Below, one piece after another: positions 11,380 through 23,304 of a stretch of 64,000 nt of DNA (position 1 is its first letter; every line of letters begins with the position of its first letter). The DNA is from Dendrobium chrysotoxum (taxonomy: Eukaryota > Streptophyta > Magnoliopsida > Asparagales > Orchidaceae). The stretch lies in NCBI GenBank assembly GCA_019925795.1, contig CM034311.1:21450231-21514230 (forward strand), written 5' to 3'. A model generated the notes under the pieces. That model had not been told where the DNA came from and ran no database searches. It saw only the letters and a program-made list of their open reading frames with translations. The translations under genes and the position numbers were made by a program.

Positions 11380-12240
11380 AAAAATATATTAAGTACCCTG
11401 GAGGAACCCCTCCTGCTTAGTCTAACTAAGCATCATACACCACTCAGCTTCCATCAAGTTTATTCGACTCCAAACGGTCGCCAACAGATCATCCAAGAAG
11501 GTCGCTGCACCTTTCTAATCACTGTCACCTACAGCAAAACTCCCTCTCTTCCAACACTGGGCTCGTCCACATCCCTGGATTTGACTACCAACTCCAAGGA
11601 TACTGCCCCACCTCTCTAATCACTATCAGTGAATAAGGTATAAGTTCAGTGGCTACTAAATAATCTCGCCTCTCATCCACTCCTAAGAGACCACTTCAAT
11701 AATAGTAGTAGTGATGCCAACAATTATATTCCATTATGGGGCACTCTCCTCCTTTAGAGCAGCCTCACCCACACACTCTTCTGTGCTCTCAAGAGAAAAA
11801 AGAATGATTCCTCCCTTCATCTGAAATCTCTTTACATTTATTATTCATAGCAAGGGCAATAAGAGCAACCATCTCCTTCATTCTCTAAACAAGGTCAGAC
11901 GACCGATCATCCTCAATGACAACCAGTTCCATAACATTATCATGCATCTTTTTCAACAAAGGACCCATAGAAAGATCTATCGAGTCCACATATACTCATA
12001 CCTCCTCTCCAACATCATCCCTACTCGATATGGCATCTTCCACATTCAAGGCCTCTATACCAAAAGCAACTCATGCTCTCTTAAAGGATGCCTTCCTAGA
12101 AGCACGGAGGCCTATAAGAGAAGTAAGATCCATGTCATCAAATTTATGTAAGGCTCATGAGTTAGAAGTACATGCATGTATTTGCTGGGCTCAAAGACAG
12201 TATTTTTAGAGCAATATGATGACTAGATCGTTTGATCTCA
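11380..12240 (-). pseudogene. Further coding-like transposon debris
   Basis: Minus-strand fragments read like a coiled, charged protein segment (MDLTSLIGLRASRKASFKR near 12130, LLKKMHDNVMELVV near 11950) broken by stops. They lie upstream of, and in the same direction as, the decayed transposon gene, and may belong to another part of the same or a neighbouring element. No domain is recognised. Confidence 0.25.
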
Positions 12241-13872
12241 AGTGATGCACTCACGCCATGGCTTAGGGCAAGAAACTTGTATTTACTCATGTTTCTCTGA
12301 TTTATGATTCATTTATCCTACCTTTTTAACATCTGATGATCAAAGGGTTGAATAAATCAGGAACTAAATATACACCTATGACTGCTTATGCATGTAACTT
12401 CTCACAGGTATCTAATATGTTATCTCGGGTCGAGTAGAAGGAGGACTCCTTCCTCTTTAAGGATAATCTAAATATCATGACTTACTCATGAGCTGGGAAT
12501 GAGCTTATCATTGGATCACATCGAACCTCCTTTGGCCTCTTACTCCAAGCAGTCGCCCTCCTCGATGGGGGTGACTTCAAAAGTTTCTCTCTTAGTCAGA
12601 TAAATCCTTATTCATCTCGGCCAAATTCAAGTCTCTCACATGAGACCTACCAAAAATCAAACTAAAGACAAATCTTTGTTTCATGAGACCTCTCTTAAAA
12701 ATAATTCATCACCAAGTTTAAAGATTAACATAAAATCATCACTCTCCCCTTCTTGTTTTAGCAAGATGATCTCAAAGTGGCTTCCTATCTCATGCTGAAT
12801 CAATTTCTAGTCTCTGATGGGTGAATCTCACTCGCATCATCTCCTATAAGATCATCGAAACAATCAACAAAACTGCCCGAGCTACATTGGAGACTTAAAG
12901 TATAATTATTGTACCTTGTACACATTCTAATATACTCTCTAAGTCTTATAAATAGGGGGAGGGGATACAAATAAAACACGAAGACACAAAAATAACCAAA
13001 AAAATATAAAAAGAAGATGATTAAAGGTGGCACCACAATAAAATAGAGAGAAAGAGAGAGAGATATTGTTATTTTTCTATAGCTTAGCTTAAGTCCCATA
13101 GACAAAGCTCCCACCCCTCTTATTCTTATATTTCCAGTTGAGATAATAAGGATTTTATCCAGATTCACTCTTTCCCTTCCCCTTTCTATTATACCTTTAT
13201 TGTCCTCACACACATAGCCCAAGCGCACATGTGGTGCATAAAGTAAGGCCTAGTATCATCCACGAGACAAATATAAATTTAGCATCATCAACACTAACTC
13301 TAAAGCCTATTGTTACCCAAAATGTCAATATTTGTCCTCACTAACAAGGCTGACACCCATCATCAACATTATTATCGATGCGTGTCTAGGGCAGGTGCTT
13401 ACCATCTCTAGTAAGATTGTTTCCCACCTTCATACACAACCTAAATGCAAGCATGCCACCATTAAGGCTAAGCATTGCCTTCCTAATTGATTATTTCCAC
13501 TCTTATAAGGAGAAAGGTTGAGTAGATCATTGATTGTCTCTTGATGATAAATCTAACACTTCAAGACTCGTCATCTTTAGTTAATGTCTATTATGTTTCA
13601 TCAATGTTTACTCCAATTATGGGAAAACACATATTTTTAATGTAAAATTCGAACAAGTAAAATTATTTCAACAATGATAATTCCAATGATTTCCCCTTTA
13701 TGGTTTTTCTTGTAATCTCTTAAATTTGATTGCAACTTATTTATTTTTATATGTATGAAATTTTCATATAATATTAAGATAAACTATCTCTCTACCCCTA
13801 CAAAAACTCCAATACTCAAAAATGTAAAATTTGTGTTAAATTAAGTATAAAATATTTCTCAAAATGATCAAG
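12241..13872. other. Repeat-like spacer with a plus-strand TATA motif
   Basis: No gene is supported. A TATAAATAG motif at about 12948-12956 (plus strand), followed by a purine-rich leader-like stretch and a short GA run near 13045, suggests an old LTR promoter. I found no ends. The long minus-strand open frame at 12800-13228 is low-complexity and hydrophobic and I do not take it as a gene. Confidence 0.35.
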
Positions 13873-14400
13873 TATTATTTTGGATTAAGAAATTCACGGT
13901 GGTAAAGTGAGAAGAATACATGTCTTAGCAATGCATGAAAGTTCAACATAGAAACAAATGAAAGAGAAAACACCAGGATTTTTACGTGAAAAATCCTGAG
14001 AAAGGGAAAAATCATGGGGCATTGTCAAGTTGAAATAGTTCCACTAGAGTTTGGATAGATTACAAAAGTCAATCTATCCACTAATCCGAGGACAGAGAGA
14101 ATACAATGTATTGAAAAGTTCTACCAATCTTCAAAAAAGTATTCTTGGTGTAAAAGTCTAACGATACTCAGGAAGAACTTCCATGATGACTGAGAAGAAA
14201 TCCAGTGGTCAAGAAGAACTTTGATGGTAGTTGAGAAGAACTCCAATAGTGGTTGAGAAGAACTTCGACAATGAAGAAGAAATTCGGTGTTAGGAAGAAC
14301 GTCAGTGGTCGAGAAGAAATCTAGCTGTGGTCAATGGCAAGAGAGCTCTGCAAGTTTTCTCCTTTTTTCTCTTTTCTTCCCTCTCTTTTTCTTCCTATGA
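13873..14400 (-). repeat. 3' LTR fragment of second element
   Basis: Matches the inner half of the right LTR (17483-18020): the same GAGAAAACACCAGGATTTTT block, the same CACTAGAGTTTGGATAGATT block and the same GAAGAACT-type repeats. The match stops abruptly near 14400, where RNase H sequence begins, marking the deletion junction. Confidence 0.8.
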
Positions 14401-16400
14401 ATTATCAAATTTTGTACTCCATAGTCTATCATGGGCATAAGCCCTGCCACAAGGGCTTCATACTCTGCTATATTATTTGTTGCTACAAATTTCAAATGAA
14501 GCATATATTCTAAAGCATCATTTTGAAGAGAAATAAGCAGTATTCTTGCTCCTACTCCAAAACTTCAAAATGCTCCATCGACATATAATACCCAGCGAGG
14601 TGATAAAGGAGAAGAATGTGATGATTTGATTATATTCGAAATCGTATATTTCACCACAAAGGCAGCAAGTATTTGTGACTTGATAACCTGTCAGGGAAAA
14701 AAGCGGATATCAAATTCTCATAATTTTACTGACCATTTTACTAATTCCCTAGAAGCTTCAAGTTTTTGGAGAATATTTTTAAGTGGAAGTTGGGTATAGA
14801 CACCAATCGTATGAGCTTCAAAATATGGGTGTAATTTTCTTACTGAAAATATCAATGCCAAAGCCATTTTATCTGTTAATAGATATCTCACCTTCATATC
14901 TAATAAAATTTTACTGATATAATAAATAGGGTGTTGCCCCCCATTCTCCTCCCGTACCAGCAATGAACTTATGGTTTAAGGGGAAACTGCAAGATATAAA
15001 TACAGAATTTCTCCTAAAACTGGTTTTGGTAATAAAGGCAGTGAAGCTAGATATATTTTTAGTTATTCAAAAGCAGCCTAACATTCGTCTATCCACTGAA
15101 AGCCTGTATTATGAGCACCTTAAAGTATCTTGAAAAATGATAAATATTTATCTCCCGATCGAGCTAAAAAGCGTGATAATGCTTCTATTCTTTCGTTCAA
15201 GTGTTGTACCTCCTTTATATTTCTAGGAGGTGACATATTTTGTATAACTTTAATTTTCTCTGGATTAGCTTCAATTTCTCGATGGGTAATCATAAACCCT
15301 AAGAATTTTTTAGATGTGACTCCAAAAGTATATTTAGTGGAATTAAGATGCATGTTATAGCTTCTAAGAAGCTAAAAAAATTATTCCAAATTTGAAAGAT
15401 GATGTTTACTTTCATAAATTTTTACCAACATGTTATCAACATAAACCTCCATGGTATGCCCAATAAGATCCTTAAAGACTTTATTCATAAGATTTTGATA
15501 AGTTGCACCAGTGTTTTTTAATCCAAATGGCATGACTTGATTATAATAGTCTTTTATCAGTTTGAAAAGAAGTGGCCGCTTCATCAATAGGATTCATCTT
15601 TATATGGTTATATCAAAAATATACATCCATAAAACTAAGCATTTGATGGCTAAAAGTGCCATCCACCAATTGGTCAATACATCGAAGAGGAAAATTATCT
15701 TTTAGACAAGCATTGTTTAGATTAGTATAGTCCACACACATTCGCTAGGCTTCGCTAGACTTCTTTACCAAAATTACATTTTCCAGCCATTTAGGATATT
15801 GAACTTCTTGAATAAATCCTATATCTAAAGTTTATCAACTTCTTGCTCGATTGCTTATAGACTCTTTGGTGCAAAAATTCTTTGCTTCCGAATAACTAGT
15901 TTGAAAGTATGATCTATTTGAAGAGAATGTGTAATTACTTTCGAATTAATTCTAGGCATATCAGCTGTACTCTAAGTAAAGACATCTTGATTTTGCCGTA
16001 AAAAAATCATGTATTGCAATCTTTCTTCTTCTGACAATAAAGAGCCAATTTGTATCGTATGTGTAGGATGCTCATTGGATAATGATACATGAATTAACTC
16101 TTTCATAGGAAAAGCTCTTTGTACAATGTCTTTATCTCGACAAATAAAATTCTTGATACTCAAAGTTTTTTATGGCCGTGGTTGGGCCTACCTGAGATAA
16201 CAAGTTTGAGCGACTTGTTGCCAATCCCAACTGGAGTTGGAAATTTTATTTTTAGATGGGGCACAAAAGCAATAACTCCAAATATTGATTGCAAAGGTCT
16301 TTCAAATATGGCGTTGTAGGCCAATTCTAATTTGACAACAATAAATTGCACTAAGTGAGTAGCCTATCGAGGGAATTTCCCAAGTATGACAGGGAGAGTA
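14401..16400 (-). pseudogene. pol remnant of second element (RT with YVDN)
   Basis: Recognisable minus-strand fragments: RNase H (RYLLTDKMALALIFSVRKL, 14718-14963), RT connection (IKEVQHLNERIEALSRFLA, 15120-15353), RT palm (VMPFGLKNTGATYQNLMN and EVYVDNMLVK, 15381-15587), the N-terminal RT segment near 15750-16160, and the protease-linker segment with AYNAIFERPLQSIFG (16160-16351). The catalytic YVDD box reads YVDN (about 15432-15446), losing an active-site Asp. Numerous stops and frame changes separate the pieces. Confidence 0.85.
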
Positions 16401-17482
16401 ATGACCCCCTCCACCCATATTAGATCAATTTCAAATCCGTATAAAAGCCCAGTAACTAGTTGAATATTTTCTCTAGTTAGTCCTGAACTAAGAAAATTTG
16501 AGTACAATAGAACATCTAATGAGCTCCCATTATCAATTAAGATTTTTTTGACGTTATAATATGGATCTCCAATATCATCGCTGATGACAAGCGAATTTTA
16601 ATGTGAAGTATGAATCCCTTCTAGGTCAGAATTATTAAATATGATGGAATGATTATCTCACGTCTTCTTTAATCCTGGTTCCTCAGGGTTAGTGAGGAGA
16701 ACCTGAGAAGATAATAAGGGTCCTCCAGTAATTATTTAAATTTGTCTAAGTATTTGACAATTAGCTTTTTGTTGCCTTTGTTGCTGCTGATTCTGCCCCC
16801 ACCACCCCCACCCCCCCAAAAAAAAATTTGGATTAGCTTCATTTCGGGCAGGTGGGTTTTAAGTGAATTGACGAAGGTATCATTATTGAACCTATCTTTC
16901 AATTTCTTCCTTCAGTTATCTTCAAGTTTTGATTGTATGTTAGTGGAGATGATTCTTGAAAATTGCTCTAGGGATTGAAATGTGTTTTATCCCTTATCAA
17001 AAATTCTTCATCGACAAGACATCATAACTCATCTCATATAACATCACGAGGAGTTTTTAGAGCGGGTTGAAGATTTTGCCTCTAATAGGCTCTAAGTGGA
17101 GGATGTGTTGAACTTGAAGTATTATATATTTCTAGATCAGATTGTGGAGGAGAAATATTAACATGACGATGGGCATTTTCTAATTTCCCACCTATACTAT
17201 GCTGATGAGGATGTGGGAGAGGAGCTTCCTCATTTTGAGATGATATCCTTTGCTGGCCAGTTTCCTCCAGTATTTGCAAGATTCGTGCTTGTTGATCCTC
17301 CATCATTCGAATTAGAGTTTCTAAGGAATAAGGTTCTCCCTTTGGATGATTATGAAGTCCATGATTGCTAGATAAGAACCTAGTTTAATATGTGTTTTAG
17401 CAAGAAAGTTTATTATTGTTGTTACTTTGATTAACCATTGAAGAAAAAGTGTTGGAAATGCTTCCCACAGACGGTGTCAAAC
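16401..17482 (-). pseudogene. protease/gag remnant of second element
   Basis: A heavily decayed gag and protease region. The stretch at 16540-16700 aligns with the protease active-site and linker part of the first element (GAGCTCCCATTATC for the active-site segment, then CTTCTAGGTCAGAAT). The N-terminal gag part at 17082-17306 keeps a RILQILEETGQQ-like coiled segment and a Pro-rich linker. Most of the capsid core is deleted: the remaining distance is too short. The primer-site-like CTTCCCACAGACGGTGTCAA is at 17461-17480. Confidence 0.7.
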
Positions 17483-18465
17483 TGTTATGGATTGAGAAAT
17501 TTGTAGGGGTAGAGTGAGAAGAATACATGTCTTAACAATGCATGAAAGTTCAAAAAAAAAATAGTTGAAAGAGAAAACACCAGGATTTTTCTGTGGAAAA
17601 CCCTGAGAAAGGAAAAACCCACGGGGCCTTGCGTAGTTGAAGTGGTTCCATTAGAATTTGGATAGATTACAAAAGTCAATCCGTTCTCTAATCCAAGGAC
17701 ATGGAGAATACAATGTATTAAAAAGTTCTACTAATCTTCAAACAAGTATTCTTAGTGTAAAAGTCTGGTGATAGTCACGAAGAACTTCGATGATGGTCGA
17801 GAAGAACTCCAGCGGTGGTCGAGAAGAACTTCGATAGTGGTTGAGAAGAACTCCAACAGTGGTCCTGAAGAACTTCAGCAATGGGGAAGAAATCTGGCGG
17901 TTGGGAAGAACGTCGGTGGTCGAAAAGAAATTCAGCGGTGGTCGACGGCAAGGGAGCTCTCCAAGTTTTCTCCTTTTTCCTCCTTTCTTCACTCTCTTTT
18001 TCTTCCTTTCCTTACGTGAAGAAGTGGGGCCTATTTATAGTTTTTTCTAGAGTGGCATGACTTGTAAATATAGAGGAGATCAAGGTCAAGCTGGGAGTAT
18101 TAGAATGGATGATTGATATTGACCCCCTTAATCATAGACCATTGATTGAGCAATGATGTCAGAATTAAACGATTTTGGGCTCGTTAGAATCTTCTCTTTG
18201 AGCCGCTCGATTTGACTATAAGAACAACATATTCATGAATCATCTGATTATCCAATTAATGCTTTGAACCCTTCAAATATGCCTTACACCCTTGATTTAG
18301 TCTTATTTGGGCTCGGATTGGACCAGTTCTGGGGACGTTGGGTTCGTCTTATTGAGATATTCAATTTGACTATAATTTTGTTTAAGTCAGAGCTTGGATG
18401 ATTCTTTTTTTAATTTCAAGAGTTTTTTGTATGGATATACCTCGAGATTTGTGCCCAATTAAGTC
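17483..18465 (-). repeat. 5' LTR of second element
   Basis: Runs on the minus strand from about 18465 to the inner end at 17483 (TGTTATGG on the plus strand). It has the landmarks of the first family: TATAAATA at 18032-18039 (minus strand), U3 motifs related to GGCTCGTT and GACTATAAG at 18175-18225, and the CACCAGGATTTTT block. The outer end runs into a TA microsatellite, so the boundary and TSD cannot be read. Confidence 0.8.
17779..17950. repeat. 22-bp minisatellite inside LTR
   Basis: About eight degenerate units built on GAAGAACT-CC-GNGGTGGTCGA, the clearest ones spaced exactly 22 bp, downstream of the LTR TATA box. The left LTR fragment carries the same array at about 14160-14330. Confidence 0.8.
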
Positions 18466-18468
18466 AAT

Positions 18469-18494
18469 TATATATATATATATATATATATATA
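18469..18494. repeat. (TA)n microsatellite
   Basis: Thirteen perfect TA units at the outer edge of the second element's right LTR. Confidence 0.95.
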
Positions 18495-18775
18495 AAGTAT
18501 ATTTTTTAAAAATATTTGAATGCCAAATTCTAAGTTAAAGAAATAAAAAAATTAAAAGAAAATCAAATTTATAATAAAAAATTCATAATCGGCCGCGGCT
18601 TGCTAAAATTTTATTTATTTTATTTATTTTTCTTCAGTTCAAATAAAAATTCTTTTAAAAATGTAAATAGCAATAATACCGTTCATGTTCACAATTTACA
18701 TTTTTTTAGGGTGTGATCTCTTTTATTTCACAGCGAAAGTGGGTAGGGCTTCGTTACAGCTCCGTTAAGGCGCCG

Positions 18776-19351
18776 TTAGAGATCATCCTTCTGCGACAAG
18801 CTTCGCCAGAACCCTCTGCCGCAAAATTTAGACCAGACCTCCTTCTCAAACTCGACTACCTCCGACGTCGGCGACCTCGCCGGCCAAGTATTGCCGATAA
18901 GCATCATAACTCTTCCTTGGTTACCGGTAAACTCCACAAACCCGTCGTTGTTGACCGATCCGCTCTTGGAGGATCCGCTGCTACAGCCACTGTTGGATCC
19001 GGATCCGGATTCGAGAATCTCCGCCTTTTTCTTCGCCCGCCGGGTTAATATCCGCTTCTGGACCGCCCGGCAGCAGAGGCCCGCCGGAAGCCTCACAGCA
19101 GCGAGGAAAAAGAGGTTCGCTAGGCCGCACGGGCAGCAACAGAAGATGGCTGCGCACTCCGCCATCTTCCCACCTGCGATCTCCGCGAATCGAACGTTTT
19201 TCCTCTTCGGATCCTTCAGGATCGCCGCCTGCTGCCGACTGCGGTGCGGAGGCGGCGGCGCTGTTGGCGCGATCGCTGGCGAGGAAATCTTGATCGCACT
19301 GCTATCGATTCGCTTGGTTTCATCAGGGCGATGACCGGAATTCCGCCCCAT
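18776..19351 (-). CDS. Small Cys-rich plant protein with AECAAIFCCCPC motif
   Basis: 191 aa, single exon, starting at the ATG at 19349-19351. The frame extends 12 codons upstream, but with a TTG, so that longer form is unlikely. Residues 1-50 are basic and Pro/Ser-rich. Residues 51-55 read KNVRF, followed by AEIAGGKMAECAAIFCCCPC, a hydrophobic stretch to about residue 97 and the basic cluster QKRILTRRAKKK. Then come a Ser/Gly-rich linker and a conserved C-terminus (EVWSKFCGRGFWRSLSQ). This layout matches a family of uncharacterised plant proteins, some annotated as pollen-preferential. No enzymatic function is known to me. High GC, unlike the AT-rich surroundings, supports a real host gene. 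Function unknown. Confidence 0.85.
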   Translation of the reverse strand: MGRNSGHRPDETKRIDSSAIKISSPAIAPTAPPPPHRSRQQAAILKDPKRKNVRFAEIAGGKMAECAAIFCCCPCGLANLFFLAAVRLPAGLCCRAVQKRILTRRAKKKAEILESGSGSNSGCSSGSSKSGSVNNDGFVEFTGNQGRVMMLIGNTWPARSPTSEVVEFEKEVWSKFCGRGFWRSLSQKDDL

Positions 19352-19904
19352 TCTCCGCCTGCGATCAAACCCGCCGACCGGTGGCAATCATCAAGTCACG
19401 ATTAACAGTACATCTTCTCTGCTTTGTTTCTTCTTACTTGCCTAAATATGGTGACGGCTAGCGGATCACCGGAAAAGGGGGAGGAATATTCCGGCGAACG
19501 TCGGAGAGCAAGTGGAGGCGGGAGAGAAAGATACGGCGGGGGCGCGAGAAACCGGATTAATTAATAAGTTTTAGAGGATCGAAAGCAGAATTTTTTGACT
19601 AATACTGTTTCTCTTTTGTTTAGAACATTGATTAGGTTTTTATATTGTTAAGCAGACAGAGGCGAGGAAGCAATTATATTTGGATTTTAACCTACTTATT
19701 TTATTTCTAATAAAAAAAGACCGAATTAGAAATTTATTTATTAAAATAACCAAGAAATGTTGCTCAATTTAGTATAAATGCCTGAATTAGGTGTTTCTGG
19801 CTAACATAGATATAATACAATTTAGAGTAAAAATATTGTGTAGCACACATATAGATAAGATGGATAATATAATTAATAAAATATGTAAATAATATAGTTT
19901 ATTT
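19352..19904. other. Upstream region of the Cys-rich gene
   Basis: GC-rich to about 19560 (probable 5' UTR and proximal promoter of the minus-strand gene), then AT-rich. A TTATTAATTAAT stretch near 19555-19570 (minus strand) could serve as a core promoter, but there is no clean TATA box. Confidence 0.4.
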
Positions 19905-20395
19905 TGGTCTATTGATTGGGAGCTTTGTAGGGGTAGATTCAGTCTTAATTTTCAGGGGGGCAAATTTATAAGTAAAAGTATAGAATTTTTTTTTTTCATA
20001 AACATCCTTACAACTAAAAATTGTTCCGAGGGCGATGACTCTTGACCCCTATTTGTTTATCGTTGTACGCTTCGCATATATGTTAGGGGGTCAAGGGGCA
20101 GCGCTCCTGCAGGGGTTTTCGGGGGCAGCGACCCCGGAACAAATTTTAGTTGTAAAGATATTGTTGGATTCTTTTTACTATTTCTCTTTGTATTTGATTC
20201 GTTGTTTCCTAACAATAACATCTCTACACAATGTGAGGTTGGGGGGGGCGATTGCCCCTCTAGCCTTAAGGTGGATCTGCCCATGGAGCTTTGGCTATCA
20301 ACTAAGAGGTCTTGGGTTCGAGTCTTGTGTATGTGATGTGTGTGTAAGTTTGTCTAAATGTCCCAAAAAAATATAAATATATATAAAATGTATTT
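19905..20395 (+). mobile_element. SINE-like element, split by a hAT-type MITE
   Basis: The left piece ends ...GATTGGGAGCTTTG at 19927. The right piece resumes at 20286 and carries the pol III B-box-like GGGTTCGAGTC (20314-20324), preceded by GGCTATCAACTAAGAGG as an A-box-like segment. Related copies occur at about 47995-48090 and, truncated and on the minus strand, at 62926-62990. All share GGAGCTTTG-CTA-CAA-TAAGAG. The 3' end near 20395 is an AT-rich tail. SINE identity is inferred from the box spacing and the dispersed copies. Confidence 0.6.
19928..20285. mobile_element. 358-bp hAT-type fold-back MITE
   Basis: Starts TAGGGGTAGATTCAG and ends GTGGATCTGCCCATG, imperfect terminal inverted repeats. 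It is flanked by a perfect 8-bp duplication GAGCTTTG (19920-19927 and 20286-20293), typical of hAT elements. Inside, arms at 20007-20029 and 20135-20157 form a roughly 23-bp near-perfect inverted repeat (ACAACTAAAA...TTTTAGTTGT), with a GC-rich loop that has its own short pairing arms (TTGACCCCT/AGGGGGTCAA). Confidence 0.85.
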
Positions 20396-20758
20396 TTTAT
20401 TAAATTAAAAAATAGATTTATTTTCATATAATATTTGAATTCCGCTTAATAGGGTAAATAAAAATATATATATATTAGAATTTCAATAAACTTATAGATA
20501 GACTAGAATTTTAATGAGACGAACACATCAACAAGAATTTAAAATATAAATGAAAACATTGGTACATTAAGTGAAGAAACTAATGATATCCATCATTTGG
20601 TCTGCACAACCATGAGAGAATGTTAAGGTTGATGTCTACGAAATAGCTATATGCCTCATAATTTTTTCAAAGTTGTAATTTTACTCGGTGAAGTTTTGCA
20701 ATGACTGAACAAATATCTTCATGTCATTGATTTTGATGTTAAAACATAAGAGGGTAAT

Positions 20759-22641
20759 TGATGTGTCACAAAAAAATTTTCTCCTTCAAGCACAAATTTC
20801 AAGGCAATATTAAGATAATAAACATTCAAAATTACATTTTTTTAAAAAAATTTGATTTTAGCAAACTTAGAGTTAAATTGAACATCTTGACAAGATAAAC
20901 TCATCAACATTAATATTAATTCGATCCAATTTCAAATGAGTATAAATCAAGCACTTGAAATATAATTACTATGACATATTAATTAGATGAACAAACAATC
21001 TCCAATTCTTGTGTGCATATAATCAAATTAAGCATCTCGACGAGATACATGAAATGACCTTTAAAGCACTTAATTCTAACATTATTAAGCCAATTAAATG
21101 CTAAAAAAATAGTATAAGATAAAGGGAATCAATATTGGCTATCCAATAGAGTATTCCAAATGCTTGCAATATTTATAGAGCATGCCACATTAAAAAATTA
21201 TAAGTAGACCCTTACTCTCAATATGAAGGCAAACATAAACTTAAGATTCAATACATCATAGAGGATTGAAGAATTCTAGAGCTCCATGAGACCACAGCCT
21301 AATCATCATTGTTGGACAACCACTTAGCTGGTGTCATCAGACCACCACCCAACCACTGCTATTGAAAGACCACTCAATAATCACTATCGTATACCACCAA
21401 CCAATCGTCTCACTTGGGCACTGCCAAACAACTGTCTTATCACCACCCTTGGACTATCCCTTGACTATGGTCATCGGACCACTACTCAATCATCAACCAA
21501 TTACATCAAACTAGCATTGTATAACCACCGAAGGAGCATAGGTTCTTGATCACTGTCATCTGCCTATGGCCCTTTAACCACTATCACTCGATTGCAATTG
21601 TCTGACCACCATCACCCAACTTTAGTTCACCAACTATTGTCACGTTATTATGGTCGTTCAACCACCATCACTAGACTATGATATTAAGGTCCTATAACCA
21701 TTATCACTCAACTATGACTCTCACACCACCATCGTCTATCTACAACCCTCCAAATACCATTGTCCGACTATAATCTTTCAACCACTATTACCTAACTAAG
21801 ATTCTCAAACCAGTGTCAGCATCACCCAACTATGATCTTTCGGTCACCATTGCTTGACTATAATCCTATGACCATGCTACAACATCTAGACTATTATTGA
21901 CAAACTATAATCCTTGAGACCCTCATCACTTTATTATGGTCCTCCGACCACTATTGCCTACTCAACCATAGTCCTTTGGTTATAATCTCTTCATTATGGT
22001 TATTTGACCATCATCTCTTAACTGCGGCCCTCTTACTACTATCATTTACTATAATCCTCCAATTACAATCTCCTGACCACCAATACATGCCACTGACACT
22101 AATTCCAATGATCATAGACTTCACTGATTATTGTCTCCAATAATATCGACACACACTATAGCCTATAAAGTTGATGAATGATGTCGTTATAAAGCCTAAT
22201 CCATTGACTTCATCACTAACAAGATTGATACACGTCATTGTCCATAAGATTAATACACTTCATCAATACTAACTTTGATTCTCGACATCAATACCCAAAT
22301 TTATATTAATAACTCTTGGTCTCTGATCTTCTCTATTTAAGAAAAAAATGATCGAAACTTTCTTTTGAAAAAAAAAAACTCTAGTGCCTTAGGGCTCTGA
22401 TATCTTCCATTATGGAGTCAATCCTCAATAGTTAATATATATTACATCGTATCAACATTTTCTCTAATTATAAGGAAGTACATCATTTGTTACAAGTAAT
22501 ATATATTAGTGGAACTATTTTAATTAGGCTAGGCCCATAAGTTTTTCCTTTTAAAAGTTTTATATGTGCTAAATCTTCTACAAAATTAAAATATTAAATA
22601 TTCTATTTTCATCACCATAAATATTCAGACACACAATAACA
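20759..22641 (+). repeat. Solo or 5' LTR of a Tat-clade family with long minisatellite
   Basis: Starts TGATGTGTCACAAAAAAA and ends ...ACACAATAACA, corresponding to the TGATACGTCATCG... and ...CCGCAACA ends of the first family. Shared landmarks: CAAATGAGTATAAATCAAG (U3), CATCTCGACGAGAT, a TATTTATAG box near 21170, and, after the minisatellite, TAGTGGAACT...GGC...CCC...TTTTTCC. It is much longer than the first family's LTR because of the array at 21290-22090. No TSD was found at these ends (GTAAT versus TTCAA). Confidence 0.75.
21290..22090 (+). repeat. Degenerate 28-bp minisatellite in LTR
   Basis: About 28 diverged units of the form CGACCACCAT-GCTCGACTATGATCCTC, alternating a CCACCATC half and a GACTATGATC half. 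The same unit fills the LTRs at 26266-28730 (reverse orientation) and 35674-37230. Confidence 0.85.
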
Positions 22642-22644
22642 TTC

Positions 22645-22733
22645 AAGCTTTGTTTGGGACGGCTTTTTTACTTGTTTTTTTTTACTAGAAAGTTACTTTA
22701 AGAACCGGTAAGAAAGTCATCTGCGGCGAAGCC
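22645..22733. mobile_element. Tourist-like MITE, short copy
   Basis: AGCTTTGTTTGGGACGGC at the left and a diverged GAAGCC end at the right, with the internal palindrome shortened to 89 bp. It sits directly against the LTR end at 22641. Confidence 0.6.
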
Positions 22734-23251
22734 TCACTGATGATATAAAAATAATTATAATTGAAGCTTAAGTTATAACACTTTAAATTTATTAAGGGCT
22801 CACTAACCTAATTCTAGTACACATTTTACATAAATTTAAAAATTTCTGTGATGTTTGTTTGAAAGTTCAAAATTTTTTAATGAAATCCTTAAATATTGTC
22901 CAAAATCTTATCAAAATTATTAATATTCAGCTTAAACCTGCAGGACTCTGACACCCGTTCCGTACCAGTCGGATCGATTAAGTAGTTTAATTTGCCGCTT
23001 GAAATTATAATTATTTACTCATAATTATAATTGCGTGTACAAATAGGTTTTTAAACGATGCTGATCAAAACTAAAATATTTAAAAACTTTAGGTTCCCAT
23101 ATATTTTTCTTTACATATTCTAATTTTTTACAATTAATATTGATGCATTATTGGTTACTTTCAATGAATGCATTCCCTTTATTAGATTTCATGTTATGAA
23201 GTTAATAAATTATTAAAATATATATCTAGTGTAATATTGATTAGAGTGTCC

Positions 23252-23304
<53 letters not shown>

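Larger units (their letters stand above)
13873..18465 (-). mobile_element. Second Tat-like Ty3/gypsy element, decayed and internally deleted
   Basis: Minus-strand element with LTR-related sequence at both ends (13873-14400 and 17483-18465). Between them lie remnants, right to left, of gag, protease, RT, RNase H and the start of the archaeal-type RNase H. The integrase and the 5' half of the left LTR are missing: RNase H sequence near 14440 meets LTR sequence near 14400 directly, so one deletion removed them. It differs in sequence from the family at 1-6283 but has the same architecture, so it is a related family. Confidence 0.85.

Noticed and set aside
12800..13228. 142-codon minus-strand open frame with hydrophobic stretch
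   Set aside because: The hydrophobic and SLSLSL parts come from AT-rich and GA-repeat sequence. No ATG context, no conserved motif, and a plus-strand TATA-leader arrangement fits better.
18891..19334. 147-codon plus-strand frame opposite the Cys-rich gene
   Set aside because: It is the antisense of a GC-rich gene. The minus-strand frame has the recognised family motif and a conserved C-terminus.
19352..19387. Upstream extension of the Cys-rich gene by 12 codons
   Set aside because: The extended frame begins with TTG. The first ATG is at 19349-19351 and is the normal choice in plants.
21290..22090. Alternating short motifs considered as CRISPR-like or protein-coding repeats
   Set aside because: Units diverge throughout, stops occur in all frames over the array, and flanking sequence aligns with LTRs.
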